Shown: piece after piece, positions 43,563 through 52,027 of the stretch
Position numbering within the stretch: the stretch's first letter is position 1
How the letters are laid out: each line of letters opens with the position of its first letter
Assembly (NCBI RefSeq): GCF_027622855.1
Contig: NZ_JAPZVR010000006.1
Span: forward strand, 124,001 to 188,000
Direction: 5' to 3'
Source: Glycomyces algeriensis
Lineage (GTDB): Bacteria > Actinomycetota > Actinomycetes > Mycobacteriales > Micromonosporaceae
Length of the DNA stretch: 64,000 bases
Notes under the pieces: generated by a model
Database searches by the model: none
Seen by the model: the letters and a program-made list of their open reading frames with translations, nothing else
Told to the model about the DNA's origin: nothing
Position numbers and translations under genes: made by a program

Positions 43563-44336
43563 CTAGTGCAGGTCGACGACGACGGCGGTGGCGTCGTCGT
43601 GCCGCTTGCCTTCCCACCGTTGCGGGTCGGGGTCGGTGAGTTCGGCGCCGCGCACGGCGTCGATGAGCGCTTCGGGACCGCGGTTGGTGGTCGCGAGGGT
43701 CATCAGGTCCGCGTCGCGGTAGTCGTACCGGCCGGTCAGGCGCGTGATGCCGTTGGTGCACAGCAGGATCCGCCGAAGTTCGGCGATCGGCTGCCGACCG
43801 GTGAAGGCGTGATCGGCCGCTTCGGGCACCGCGCCGGCGAACCAGGCCCCGCCGGGCTGGTTGCGGTACCGGGCGATGAACGCCTCGAGGCCTTCGGCGG
43901 TGTCCGGCGGCTCGGGGAGCTCGTTGACGCGCAGGTCGGTCTCGACCGCAACGCGGCCGGTCGTGTCCTCGAAGAGGATCGCGGCATCGCCGAGTACCAG
44001 CCATTCCAGGTCGTCGCCGACCAGGCGGGCGAGGGCGACCGTGGCGCCGGGCGAACGCGGATGCGCGGTGTCGCAACCCGGTCCGTGGTCGGCGACCGTG
44101 GCGATGACGGCCTCGCGCAGGATCGCCGCGAGCGTGCCTGCGCCGTCCAGGCCGGCGCCGAGGTGGGCGCCGAGGCGGTCGACGATCCAGGCGACGCCGT
44201 GCGAGCACCCGGTGTCGACGCCCGCAGGCGGGTTCGCGCCGTCGAGGACCAAGGCCCAGTCCGCGCCGGTCAGCGCCAGGTCCTGGTTCTCCGCTCCGGA
44301 CCCGATCGCGGTGCCGTGCTTCGCTTCGAAGGTCAT
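43563..44336 (-). CDS. PP2C-like protein phosphatase
   Basis: The 257-residue protein resembles PPM/PP2C phosphatases. It has WALVLDGANPP (metal Asp and Gly), SPGATVALARL (the GATA-like strand), LEWLVLGDAAILFE and the C-terminal RHDDATAVVVDL (DD-x-T motif). There is no membrane helix. The first Asp pair is partly altered from the usual DG-x-GGH, so activity is not certain. It lies 24 nt before the ABC operon end region and on the same strand, but the ABC genes end upstream, so it may be the last cistron of that transcript. Confidence 0.75.
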   Translation of the reverse strand: MTFEAKHGTAIGSGAENQDLALTGADWALVLDGANPPAGVDTGCSHGVAWIVDRLGAHLGAGLDGAGTLAAILREAVIATVADHGPGCDTAHPRSPGATVALARLVGDDLEWLVLGDAAILFEDTTGRVAVETDLRVNELPEPPDTAEGLEAFIARYRNQPGGAWFAGAVPEAADHAFTGRQPIAELRRILLCTNGITRLTGRYDYRDADLMTLATTNRGPEALIDAVRGAELTDPDPQRWEGKRHDDATAVVVDLH

Positions 44337-44360
44337 GCCGGACGCTGCTCCCTCATGTTG

Positions 44361-46151
44361 TCAGACACCGGTGCCGTGCCAGGTGTTCCAGAGGCGAGCA
44401 TAGGGCCCGTTCGCTTGCAGGAGTGCGTCATGGCTGCCGAGCTCGGCGAGGACGCCGTCCTCGATGACCGCGATGCGGTCGGCGTCGTGCGCGGTGTGCA
44501 GGCGGTGGGCGATGCCGATGACGGTGCGGCCCTCCAGGACCGCCGCGAGGGCGCGCTCGGTGTCGCGCGCGGCGCGGGGGTCGAGCATCGCCGTGGCCTC
44601 GTCGAGGATCACCACGTCGGGGTCGGCCAGGATGATGCGGGCCAGGGCGATCTGCTGCGCGGCGGCCGGGTCGAGTTCCTTCGCGGTGCCGCCGAGTTCG
44701 GTGTCGAGGTCGTCGGCCCAGGCGGCGCCGACCGTGGCGAGCGCCTCGCGCAGTTCCGCGTCGTCGGCGTCCGGTTTGGCGAGGGTGAGGTTGTCCCGCA
44801 GCGTCGCGGTGAAAACGTGGTGCTCCTGGGTCACGAGGGTGACGTGGCCGCGTCGCTCGCCCAGCGGGAGCGACGCCACGTCCACTCCCCCGACAGTGAC
44901 GCGACCCGAGTCCGGGGCGTCGACGCCGGAGACGAGCCGCGCGATGGTGGACTTGCCCGCGCCACTGGGTCCGACGACCGCGAGGCGTTCGCCCGCGGGG
45001 ATCACAAGGTCGACGCCGTGGAGCACTTCGGGACCGGTCGGGTACGAGAAGTGGACCGCGCGCAGTGCCACCGTGCCGTCGGCGGGGACGGCCGCGGCGG
45101 TGGCCGCCTCGTCCGTGTCGATGGCCGCGACGCCTTCGACCCGGGCGAACGACGCGAAGCCGCGCTGGAGCCATTCGACCATCATGAGCAGGAAGTTCAT
45201 CGGGGTCATGATCTGGCGCGAGAGCACCGCGCACGCGGCGACCTCGCCGAGGCTCACCGTCCCGTGGAAGTACATCGCGCCGCCGAGGACGAGCACGGCC
45301 GAAGCGGGGAGCACATAGGAGCTCTCGAGCGTCAGGAAGTAGACGCTGCGCAGGTACAGCGTGTACCTGCTGGCGGCCCAGTGCTCACCGATCGTGTTGT
45401 CGCCGTGAGCGATCCGGTCGGCTTCGAGGCGGTACAGCTCGGCGGTGCGGGCGCCGTCGGCGGTCGCCGCAAGGGCCTCGCCCGAGCGGGACTCGGTGCG
45501 GGCCTGCGTCAGGTACCCCTCGCGGGCGCGCTTGAGGTACCAGCGCGCGCCCACCGCGATGAGCGGGACGGCGAGGACCATGCACAGCGCGAGGAGCGCG
45601 TTGACCCAGACCATCGCTCCGATGTAGACGATCGCGGTCAGGATCGCGACGGCCGCGCGCGGGAGCGAGTCGCGGATGAGGTTGCCCGACTGCGGGACGT
45701 CCACGGAGGCGCGGGTCATGAGGTCGCCCGCGCCGGCCCGCTCGGCGGTGTGGAGCGGCAGGCGCAGGCACTGCTCGACGAAGCGCTCGCGCAGCCGCGC
45801 CGAGAGGCGTTCGCCCACGCGGTTCGCGGTGAAGCTCGCGAGCCAGGTGAGCGCCACCGCGGCGGCGATCGCGGCGGCCATGCCGGCGGCGAGGAGGTCG
45901 ATGTCGGCGATGCCCTCGCCCGCGGTGAGGGCGTCGATCATGCGGCCCATCAGGAGCGGTGCGGCGGTCGAGGCCCCCGCGGCGGCCACGCGCAGCGCGA
46001 CGGCGACCCCGACGCGGGAGCGCTCGGAGGCCAGGAGTGCGACGAAGGCCCGGCGGACCCGGTCGGGCTCGGCCACCGGCAGCTCGGTCGAGTCCGCCTC
46101 GGCGCCTTGGGTCTTCGAGTCCGGGGATGTCGTGCGGAGGCCGGTGGTCAT
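44361..46151 (-). CDS. Heterodimeric ABC exporter, catalytic half (copy 2)
   Basis: This 596-residue half-transporter is a close paralogue of the gene at 37610-39517. It has six helices, Walker A GPSGAGKST, Walker B VVILDEATAMLD and H-loop GIAHRLH, but a degenerate signature (ELDPAAAQQIALAR). It lacks the repeat tail and ends WHGTGV. The ATG at 46151 overlaps its partner's stop (ATGA). Together with the protein at 46148-47839 it forms a dimer with a single competent ATP site. The substrate is unknown. Confidence 0.9.
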   Translation of the reverse strand: MTTGLRTTSPDSKTQGAEADSTELPVAEPDRVRRAFVALLASERSRVGVAVALRVAAAGASTAAPLLMGRMIDALTAGEGIADIDLLAAGMAAAIAAAVALTWLASFTANRVGERLSARLRERFVEQCLRLPLHTAERAGAGDLMTRASVDVPQSGNLIRDSLPRAAVAILTAIVYIGAMVWVNALLALCMVLAVPLIAVGARWYLKRAREGYLTQARTESRSGEALAATADGARTAELYRLEADRIAHGDNTIGEHWAASRYTLYLRSVYFLTLESSYVLPASAVLVLGGAMYFHGTVSLGEVAACAVLSRQIMTPMNFLLMMVEWLQRGFASFARVEGVAAIDTDEAATAAAVPADGTVALRAVHFSYPTGPEVLHGVDLVIPAGERLAVVGPSGAGKSTIARLVSGVDAPDSGRVTVGGVDVASLPLGERRGHVTLVTQEHHVFTATLRDNLTLAKPDADDAELREALATVGAAWADDLDTELGGTAKELDPAAAQQIALARIILADPDVVILDEATAMLDPRAARDTERALAAVLEGRTVIGIAHRLHTAHDADRIAVIEDGVLAELGSHDALLQANGPYARLWNTWHGTGV

Positions 46152-47839
46152 GAGAGCTCCCGGTTCACTAGGGCCCGGTAGTCGGGGCGGGACGCGGTGA
46201 GTTCGGCGTGGGTGCCGGTGGCGGCGACCTTGCGGTCCTGGACGAAGGCCACCCGGTCGGCGCGGCCGAGCCAGAGCGGGGAGGCGCTCACGACCGCGGT
46301 CGTGCGGCCGTGCCGGAACCCGGTGAGCCGCTCCGTGATGCGGGCTTCGGTATGGGAGTCCACTGCGGACGTCGGTTCGAGGAGGAGCAGGACCTCGGGG
46401 TCGGCCGCGAGGGCCCGCGCGAGGCGCAGGCGCTGGCGCTGGCCGCCGGAGAGGGTGCGGGCCTGGTCGTCCATCTCGGCGTCGAGGCCGCCGGGGAGGG
46501 CGTCCACGACGTCGTCCGCGGCGGCCGTGGTGACGGCGGCCTTCGCGTCGCGTCCGCCGATGACGGCGGTGAGGGTGCCGGCGAAGAGGTACGCGTCGTG
46601 GTCGCCGGGGAGGATGCGGCGGCGCAGTTCCTCGGATGCCATGCGGGCCACGGGGACCTGGCCGAACACGGCTTCGGAGGGTGCGAGGCCGGCGAGGCGG
46701 TCGAAGATCGCGGCGGCGGTGTCGGTGTCGGCGGTGGCGACGGCGGTCAGGCCGGGCGTGAGGGTGAGTCCGGATTCGGGGTCGTGGAGTTCGGCGCCGC
46801 GCTCGGGCCCCTGCAGGGGGTCCCGCGGTGCCTCGCGCTCGGGCAGGGCGAGGAGTTCGCAGACCTTCGCGCAGGCGACCTCGCCCTGGATGATGGTCAT
46901 GGCGGTGCCCAGGAGCCAGCGCACCGGCATGAGCAGCGCGGCGGTGTACCCGAAGGCGGCGACCATCTGGCCGACGGTGATCTCGTCGGCGGCCACGAGG
47001 CGGGCGGCGATCCAGACGACCGCGCCGAGCAGGATCGCCGGGGCGCCTTCGGAGATCGCGTCGATCCAGGCGCCCGGGGCGGCGAGGCCGAAGCCGGAGC
47101 GCTTGAGGTGCTGGGAGTCGCGGCGGTAGGCGGCGTTGAAGCGCGCTTCGCCGCCGACGCCGCGCAGGACGCGGAGTCCGGCGACGATGTCGGCGGCGCG
47201 CTCGGTGACGGCGCCGATGTCGCGGCGGTAGGAGCCGTACCGGGCATGGAGGTGGCGGAGCATCGGGCCGGTGATCGCGGCGACGGCGGTGACGCCGATG
47301 AAGACGGTGAGGCCGAGGGACGCGGACATGCCGAAGAGCAGCACGGCGACCGCGACGATCCCGGTCACGCAGCCGACGGTGGGCGCGAGCGATTCGATGG
47401 CGCGGCCGATGGAGACCACGTCGGTGACGCCGACGCTGACGACCGAGCCGGTGGTGGTCTGGCCGCGCAGGCGCGAGCCGAGGCGGGCGGTCTTGCGGGT
47501 GGCGAGCTGGAGGACCCGGTACTGGGCGTCGTGGCGCCACCAGACGGTGAGGCGGTGGTGGAGCACGATGCTCACGGCCGCAACGGATCCGGCGAGGGTG
47601 AGGGCGCCGGCCCAGGCGAGGAGCGCGCCCCAGTCGCGGCCGCGGATGCCGTCGTCGACGGCGCCGGTGAGGAAGATCGGCATGACGGGGACGAGGCCGA
47701 GGGAGAAGACCGCGGAGACGAGGACGGCCGCGGCGAGGCCCTTGCGGCGGGTGGCGAGCCAGGTGAAGAGGCGCCAGGAGGTGGTCGGGGGTTCGCCGGG
47801 GTCGTCTACGGGCAGTTCGGGTGCGCGGAGGAGTGACAC
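46148..47839 (-). CDS. Heterodimeric ABC exporter, degenerate-site half (copy 2)
   Basis: This 563-residue half-transporter parallels the gene at 39514-41268. It has no Walker A (LTPGLTAVATADTDTAAAIF in its place), Walker B VLLLLEPTSAVD (Asp to Leu), a lost H-loop His and a perfect LSGGQRQRLRLARA signature. I place the start at GTG 47839 (VSLLRAPELP) by alignment with the paralogue. The identical pattern of losses in both pairs shows the asymmetry predates the duplication. It is the first gene of a two-gene operon. Confidence 0.85.
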   Translation of the reverse strand: MSLLRAPELPVDDPGEPPTTSWRLFTWLATRRKGLAAAVLVSAVFSLGLVPVMPIFLTGAVDDGIRGRDWGALLAWAGALTLAGSVAAVSIVLHHRLTVWWRHDAQYRVLQLATRKTARLGSRLRGQTTTGSVVSVGVTDVVSIGRAIESLAPTVGCVTGIVAVAVLLFGMSASLGLTVFIGVTAVAAITGPMLRHLHARYGSYRRDIGAVTERAADIVAGLRVLRGVGGEARFNAAYRRDSQHLKRSGFGLAAPGAWIDAISEGAPAILLGAVVWIAARLVAADEITVGQMVAAFGYTAALLMPVRWLLGTAMTIIQGEVACAKVCELLALPEREAPRDPLQGPERGAELHDPESGLTLTPGLTAVATADTDTAAAIFDRLAGLAPSEAVFGQVPVARMASEELRRRILPGDHDAYLFAGTLTAVIGGRDAKAAVTTAAADDVVDALPGGLDAEMDDQARTLSGGQRQRLRLARALAADPEVLLLLEPTSAVDSHTEARITERLTGFRHGRTTAVVSASPLWLGRADRVAFVQDRKVAATGTHAELTASRPDYRALVNRELS

Positions 47840-47944
47840 AGGGCCAAGGTAGCCACGCCCGCTGCAGATCGGCAAGCGTTTAACAGCGTGCAGTCGACAT
47901 GAGACGACAGCAGCGGTGCGGCGGTGGCGCTCGGCGAGCGGGGT

Positions 47945-49033
47945 TCAGTTGCCGGTCAGGCGTTCGAGCCAGCCCGGGGACTGCCGCTCGCGGCGGTCGC
48001 CGACGTACTCGACCACCACGTCCACCAGTTGCTCCGGGCTGTCCGTGGCGGCGACCGCGCGCGGGTGGAGCGCGGCGTGCGCGCTCGGGTGCTCGGAGAA
48101 GAGCACGGCGGGCGTGGGAATGCCCGAGGCGACCATGCGGTCGAGGAGGCGGCTCCCGGCGGCGTCGCCGTCGGGTTCGGACTCGCGGCGCATGTCGGTG
48201 ATGACGAGGTCGTAGGGGTGCTTCGCCAAGGCGCGCATGGCTTCATCGGTGGAGAGCACCGGCTCCACGGTGATGCCGACAGCGCGGAAGAGCCCGCTCA
48301 GTATGTCGTTCCCGTCCGGATTGTCGTCGACCCACAGGATCGAGCCGCCCCGCAGTTCGAAGGCGGCGAGCACGAGTTTCGTGGCGGCGCGCAGGCTCTG
48401 GGTCCGGGACTGGTGCCCGAGCGGATGCCGGTACGCCGGCTGGACGGGCTGGGCCCAGTAGGGGGCGGGCCGGTTCGGGTAGTAGGCGCCACCCTCGCCG
48501 GGCCGGCCCGCGGGAACGGGATAGGTGGGCGGGATGTTGGGGATCTGCTGGTTGGGGGCGGTCACCGTGGCGTAGGGGTCGGGCTCGGGCTGCGCGGTGT
48601 CGGCGGGCCCGTCGACGGGTGGGGTGGCGAGGAGGTCCGGCTTCGCCTCGGCGGGCGGTTCGGTGTGGACGGTCTCGTCGTCGTCCGCCGGTTCGTCGTC
48701 CGTGGCGTCCTTCGCGGGTGGCGACTGCGGGTCGGTGCCGATCTTGTAGACCACGCCGTTGCCGGGCCGGACCTGCTGGGTCGGCAGCGGGTAGAGCGCG
48801 GTCCAGTCCGTCTCGGCGGGCGGCGGCTGGAGCTGCACGGCGTCGCGCACGGCCGCCTGTTCGATGGCCTGCTGGGCGAGTTCCACTGTGACCCAAGGGG
48901 TCTCGACCTTGGTCATGCGCGGCGCCTGGGCGGTGAAGAGCCGCTTGGCGATGGCCAGCGCGATGAAGCCGAAGCCGACCCAGAGGAAGGCCGGGAGCAC
49001 CTTGATCAGTTCGATCCAGATGGCTTCGCTCAT
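47945..49033 (-). CDS. Membrane-anchored receiver (response-regulator) domain protein
   Basis: The 362-residue protein has an N-terminal membrane helix (VLPAFLWVGFGFIALAIAKRLF, about 8-30) and a short soluble part (TKVETPWVTVELAQQAIEQAAV). A long Pro/Gln/Asp-rich linker (about 70-235) follows, then a C-terminal REC domain with ILWVDDN acid pair, phospho-acceptor Asp in YDLVITDM near 290 and the expected Thr/Lys region. No output domain is present. I choose ATG 49033 with GGAG 6 nt upstream. A receiver on a flexible tether at the membrane is unusual and may act as a phosphate sink or allosteric clamp. Confidence 0.75.
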   Translation of the reverse strand: MSEAIWIELIKVLPAFLWVGFGFIALAIAKRLFTAQAPRMTKVETPWVTVELAQQAIEQAAVRDAVQLQPPPAETDWTALYPLPTQQVRPGNGVVYKIGTDPQSPPAKDATDDEPADDDETVHTEPPAEAKPDLLATPPVDGPADTAQPEPDPYATVTAPNQQIPNIPPTYPVPAGRPGEGGAYYPNRPAPYWAQPVQPAYRHPLGHQSRTQSLRAATKLVLAAFELRGGSILWVDDNPDGNDILSGLFRAVGITVEPVLSTDEAMRALAKHPYDLVITDMRRESEPDGDAAGSRLLDRMVASGIPTPAVLFSEHPSAHAALHPRAVAATDSPEQLVDVVVEYVGDRRERQSPGWLERLTGN

Positions 49034-49117
49034 CGTGGGCTCCAAAGAAGGGGGTACCGGGGCCGGGCATCTCTACCTTAAACGGCCGACGCCATGGCCC
49101 CGGTACCGCAAGGCGTC

Positions 49118-49936
49118 TCACCGGGTGAGGGCGTGGAACAGGGAGATCCAGCGGTCAGGCGGGACGAGTCCGACGACTTGGTCGCGGGCGATGCCGGCTT
49201 CGGCGCAGGCCTGGTGCGCGACGCGCCTGGGGACGACGCGGCACAGGGACGCGGCGAGCGCGCCGCCGATGCCGGAGAAGCCGAGGTCCACGAGGTCGCG
49301 GTAGTCGACCATGGCGTCGGGCGGCAGCAGGGGCCTGGTGCGGCGGTGCAGGTGCAGCACGGCGGCGTCGACCTGCGGGACGGGCCGGAACTCGCGGCGG
49401 TCGAGGCGCATGCCGAGTTCGAAGTCGAACTCGGGCCAGTGCGCGACGGTGAGGCGGCTCCAGCGGCCGTAGTCGCCGGTGTGCTTGCGGGCGAACTCGA
49501 GCTGGGTGATCAGTGCGGCCGAGGTGAGGGTGCGGGCGCGCAGGCACCACCGGACGATGTCGGTGGTGATTCCGAAGGGCGCGTTGGCGACGACGCTGAA
49601 GGGTGCTTGCGGTGGTGTGACGTCGCGGAAGTCGGCCTGGTGGCAGCGGAAGTGCTCGTGGTGGCCGAGGCGCGAGTGGAGTCGTTCGACGAAGTGGCGG
49701 TCCTTCTCGTAGGCGGTGACGCGGCGGGCGCGGTCGAGCAGCGCTCTTGTGACCATGCCGTCGCCGGGGCCGACTTCGATCACGTGGTCGTTCGGGCGGA
49801 CGTCGGCGGCGTCGACGAAGGCGCGGGCGGTGTGCGCGTCGCGCAGGAAGTTCTGGGACAGGGCTTTGCGGTTCGAGAGGTCGCGTGCGCTTTTGGTGTG
49901 CGGAGCTCGGGCACGCGGGAATTGGCTGCGGGACAT
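49118..49936 (-). CDS. erm: 23S rRNA (adenine-N6)-dimethyltransferase, Erm family
   Basis: The 272-residue protein has the Erm arrangement: KALSQNFLRD at 24-33, SAM motif I VIEVGPGDG at 52-60, YEKDRHFVERL, and catalytic motif IV NAPFGI at 118-123. Erm enzymes methylate A2058 of 23S rRNA and give macrolide-lincosamide-streptogramin B resistance. The N-terminal TKSARDLSNRKALSQ resembles actinomycete Erm proteins rather than KsgA. The start lies in a palindrome CATGGAG..TACTCCCATG that can hide the ribosome site. A leaderless peptide gene (50048-50122) with an MRLR stalling motif lies upstream. Confidence 0.88.
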   Translation of the reverse strand: MSRSQFPRARAPHTKSARDLSNRKALSQNFLRDAHTARAFVDAADVRPNDHVIEVGPGDGMVTRALLDRARRVTAYEKDRHFVERLHSRLGHHEHFRCHQADFRDVTPPQAPFSVVANAPFGITTDIVRWCLRARTLTSAALITQLEFARKHTGDYGRWSRLTVAHWPEFDFELGMRLDRREFRPVPQVDAAVLHLHRRTRPLLPPDAMVDYRDLVDLGFSGIGGALAASLCRVVPRRVAHQACAEAGIARDQVVGLVPPDRWISLFHALTR

Positions 49937-50047
49937 GGGAGTACTCCATGAGGACGAGTCGAATCAGGACGATCGATTCGCCTAGGCCCGCGCAGGGGCG
50001 CAGCCGCTGCGAGACGCAGCGGTCGGATAGGAGCGCTTGCGGGAGGC

Positions 50048-50122
50048 CTAGGCCGCCGCGCGCAGCCGCATGAAGCACGGGCAGGACGCGGTGGACGCGA
50101 ACTGCCCCGGTGACCCGTACAT
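50048..50122 (-). CDS. Leader peptide of erm, ends MRLRAAA (24 aa)
   Basis: This small gene was found by reading the erm 5' region. It opens MYGSPGQFAST, continues into SCPCF and ends MRLRAAA-stop. MRLR is the minimal sequence at which macrolide-bound ribosomes stall on the ermD leader (MTHSMRLRFPTLNQ), so this is a strong candidate for an inducible resistance leader. The internal ATG at 50071 gives MRLRAAA alone as an alternative. A promoter (-35 TGGACG, 17-nt spacer, -10 TAGCCT) places the transcript start near the ATG at 50122, so it may be leaderless. Confidence 0.6.
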   Translation of the reverse strand: MYGSPGQFASTASCPCFMRLRAAA

Positions 50123-50129
50123 GCCCGCG

Positions 50130-50158
50130 AGGCTATCCGGTTTCGCCCGGGGCGTCCA
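50130..50158 (-). promoter_or_regulatory. Candidate promoter of the erm leader transcript
   Basis: On the minus strand TGGACG (plus 50153-50158), a 17-nt spacer and TAGCCT (plus 50130-50135) are followed by the leader ATG 7 nt later. The -10 overlaps the stop codon of the symporter gene. Confidence 0.5.
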
Positions 50159-51677
50159 CCCGGTTCTCGCGCCGCGCGCGCGGGATCGCACCGGTGTCGT
50201 TGTGGGCGCCGCCGCCCGAGGAGTAGCGGCCGGGCACGTGGAGTCGCAGGACCGCTTCGCTGGCCCAGTCGGGGACGGATCCGGGGCGGGACGCGGCGAT
50301 CATGACGGCGAACGCGAGCGGCACCGTCCACAGTGCTGGCTGGGCGAGGAGGACTGAGACGATGCCGGGTTCGAGGTCGAGGACCACGGAGGCCAGCGCC
50401 GCGCCGGTGGAGGTGGCGGCGCCGACGAGCAGGCCCGCCGTCGCCCCGGTCGCGGTGAGGCCGCGCCACCAGATGCCGAGGGTCAGCAGCGGGCAGAACG
50501 TGGAGGCCGCCACCGCGAAGGCCCAGCCGACGAGCACGTTGATGTCCACATCGGCCGCCGGGAGCGAGAGCGCGACCGCGAGGGCCGTGCCGACGACGAC
50601 GCCGAGGCGCAGCCGTGAGAGCGAGCCGCCGAACAGGTCGTGCGAGAGGCCCCCGGCCAGCGCGAGGAGCAGCCCGGACGAGGTGGAGAGGAATGCGGCG
50701 AACGCGCCGGCGGCGACCAGTGCGGTGAGGACCGCGCCGGCCGTGCCGGGGACGATCGCGCCCGGGACGAGGAGCGGGACGACGTCGGTCTCCTCGGGTT
50801 CGGGCGTGGTGACGCGGCCGAGGAGGCCGTAGACGACCGGCCACAGGTAGAACAGGCTGAGCAGAACGATGACCGAGACGGCGACCCGGCGGGCCGCGCG
50901 GGCCCCGGCGACGGTGTGGAAGCGCATCACGACGTGCGGGAGCCCCATGGCGCCCAAGGTGGTCGCGACCAGGACCGAGATGGTGGCCAGCAGCGGGTGC
51001 CCGGAGCCGTCGAGGTCCAGGAGCGGGCGGGACCAGTCCGCGTCGGCGCTCGGGTCGAGGGCCGCCTCGCGCCGTTCGGGCCCGGCGAGGGCGATGAGGA
51101 AGACCGCGGGGCCGGCGATGAACACGAGCTTCACCAGGTAATGGAAGGCCTGCACGTAGGTCGCCGAGCGCATCCCGCCGACGGCGATGGTGGAGGAGAC
51201 CACGAGCCCGGCGCCGACGACGCCGACCCAGTAGGGGATGCCGGAGACGAGTTCGAGCACGACGCCGGCCGCTTTGAACTGCGGCAGCAGGTAGAGCAGC
51301 ATGATGACGAGCACGACGAGGCCGCACATGCGGCGGATGCGCGGCGAGCCCAGGCGGTACTCGGCGAAGTCGGGCACCGTGTAGGCGCCGCTGCGGCGCA
51401 TCGGCCCGGCCGCGAGCGCGGCGACGAGCACGTACCCGGCGGTGAAGCCCACGGCGTACCACATCGCGCCCACGCCGTTCTTGACGATCAGCCCGGCGAG
51501 GCCCAGTACCGAAGCGGCGGAGACGTACTCGCCCGCGATGGCGAGGGCGTTCCAGCCGGGCACGATGCTGCGGGAGGCCACCAGGAAGTCCGGTGTGGAC
51601 CGTGCGGCGCGCACGCCCCAGACGCCGATGACGACGCTGGAGGCGAGCACCAGGCTGATGGCGGCCAGGCCGAGCAT
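50133..51677 (-). CDS. Sodium:solute symporter (SSS family)
   Basis: This 514-residue protein has about thirteen membrane helices. It carries the SSS signature region GEYVSAASVLGLAGLI, SATYVQAFHYLVKL and AFAAFLSTSSGLLLALAGGLSHDLF, closest in style to acetate/monocarboxylate symporters (ActP/MctC). It takes up a small carboxylate with Na+. It is the last gene of an operon with HK, an Asn-Ala repeat frame, RR and a small membrane protein (51677-52027), so the two-component system probably senses or responds to the same solute. Confidence 0.9.
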   Translation of the reverse strand: MLGLAAISLVLASSVVIGVWGVRAARSTPDFLVASRSIVPGWNALAIAGEYVSAASVLGLAGLIVKNGVGAMWYAVGFTAGYVLVAALAAGPMRRSGAYTVPDFAEYRLGSPRIRRMCGLVVLVIMLLYLLPQFKAAGVVLELVSGIPYWVGVVGAGLVVSSTIAVGGMRSATYVQAFHYLVKLVFIAGPAVFLIALAGPERREAALDPSADADWSRPLLDLDGSGHPLLATISVLVATTLGAMGLPHVVMRFHTVAGARAARRVAVSVIVLLSLFYLWPVVYGLLGRVTTPEPEETDVVPLLVPGAIVPGTAGAVLTALVAAGAFAAFLSTSSGLLLALAGGLSHDLFGGSLSRLRLGVVVGTALAVALSLPAADVDINVLVGWAFAVAASTFCPLLTLGIWWRGLTATGATAGLLVGAATSTGAALASVVLDLEPGIVSVLLAQPALWTVPLAFAVMIAASRPGSVPDWASEAVLRLHVPGRYSSGGGAHNDTGAIPRARRENRVDAPGETG

Positions 51678-52027
51678 CAGCTGCCTTCCCGGTAGTCGGC
51701 TTCGATGGCCTCGGCCCGGCGCACGTGGACGGCGGCCAGGAGCAGCAGGACCGGGTAGGGCGCGAAGAAGAGCACGGCCCAGCCGAGGCGGCCCGGAGTG
51801 ATCGCGGCGGCGGTGAGCAGGGCGGCGAGGGCGAGCAGGAGCAGGGTCGCGGTGCGGGCGGCGAGGCGGCGCTGGCGGCGGAGGGCGCGTTCGGCGTCGT
51901 CGAGGTCGATCGCGCTGCGGCCCACCGGCGGGCGGCCCGCGAGGCGGCTGAGGCGGCGTGTGGCGTCGGACCGGCGGCGCAGGGCGAGCCGGGTCTGGGG
52001 GCTGGTGACGCGCACGCGCTGGTTCAC
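51677..52027 (-). CDS. Small membrane partner of the symporter
   Basis: This 116-residue protein starts with a basic, Arg-rich segment (VNQRVRVTSPQTRLALRRR..., about 1-60). Two membrane helices follow: TATLLLLALAALLTAAAI and LGWAVLFFAPYPVLLLLAAVHV. It has the size and place of DUF485/DUF4212-type proteins that accompany SSS symporters. The GTG at 52027 overlaps the response-regulator stop (GTGA), and its own stop shares a base with the next gene's start. I therefore prefer this start to a longer one inside the regulator gene. Confidence 0.75.
   Translation of the reverse strand: MNQRVRVTSPQTRLALRRRSDATRRLSRLAGRPPVGRSAIDLDDAERALRRQRRLAARTATLLLLALAALLTAAAITPGRLGWAVLFFAPYPVLLLLAAVHVRRAEAIEADYREGS

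Noticed and set aside
44361-47540. A single 1059-codon fused frame over both ABC genes of copy 2
   Set aside because: The first half is a frame shadow of the upstream ABC gene; the real genes overlap by ATGA and each has a full exporter fold.
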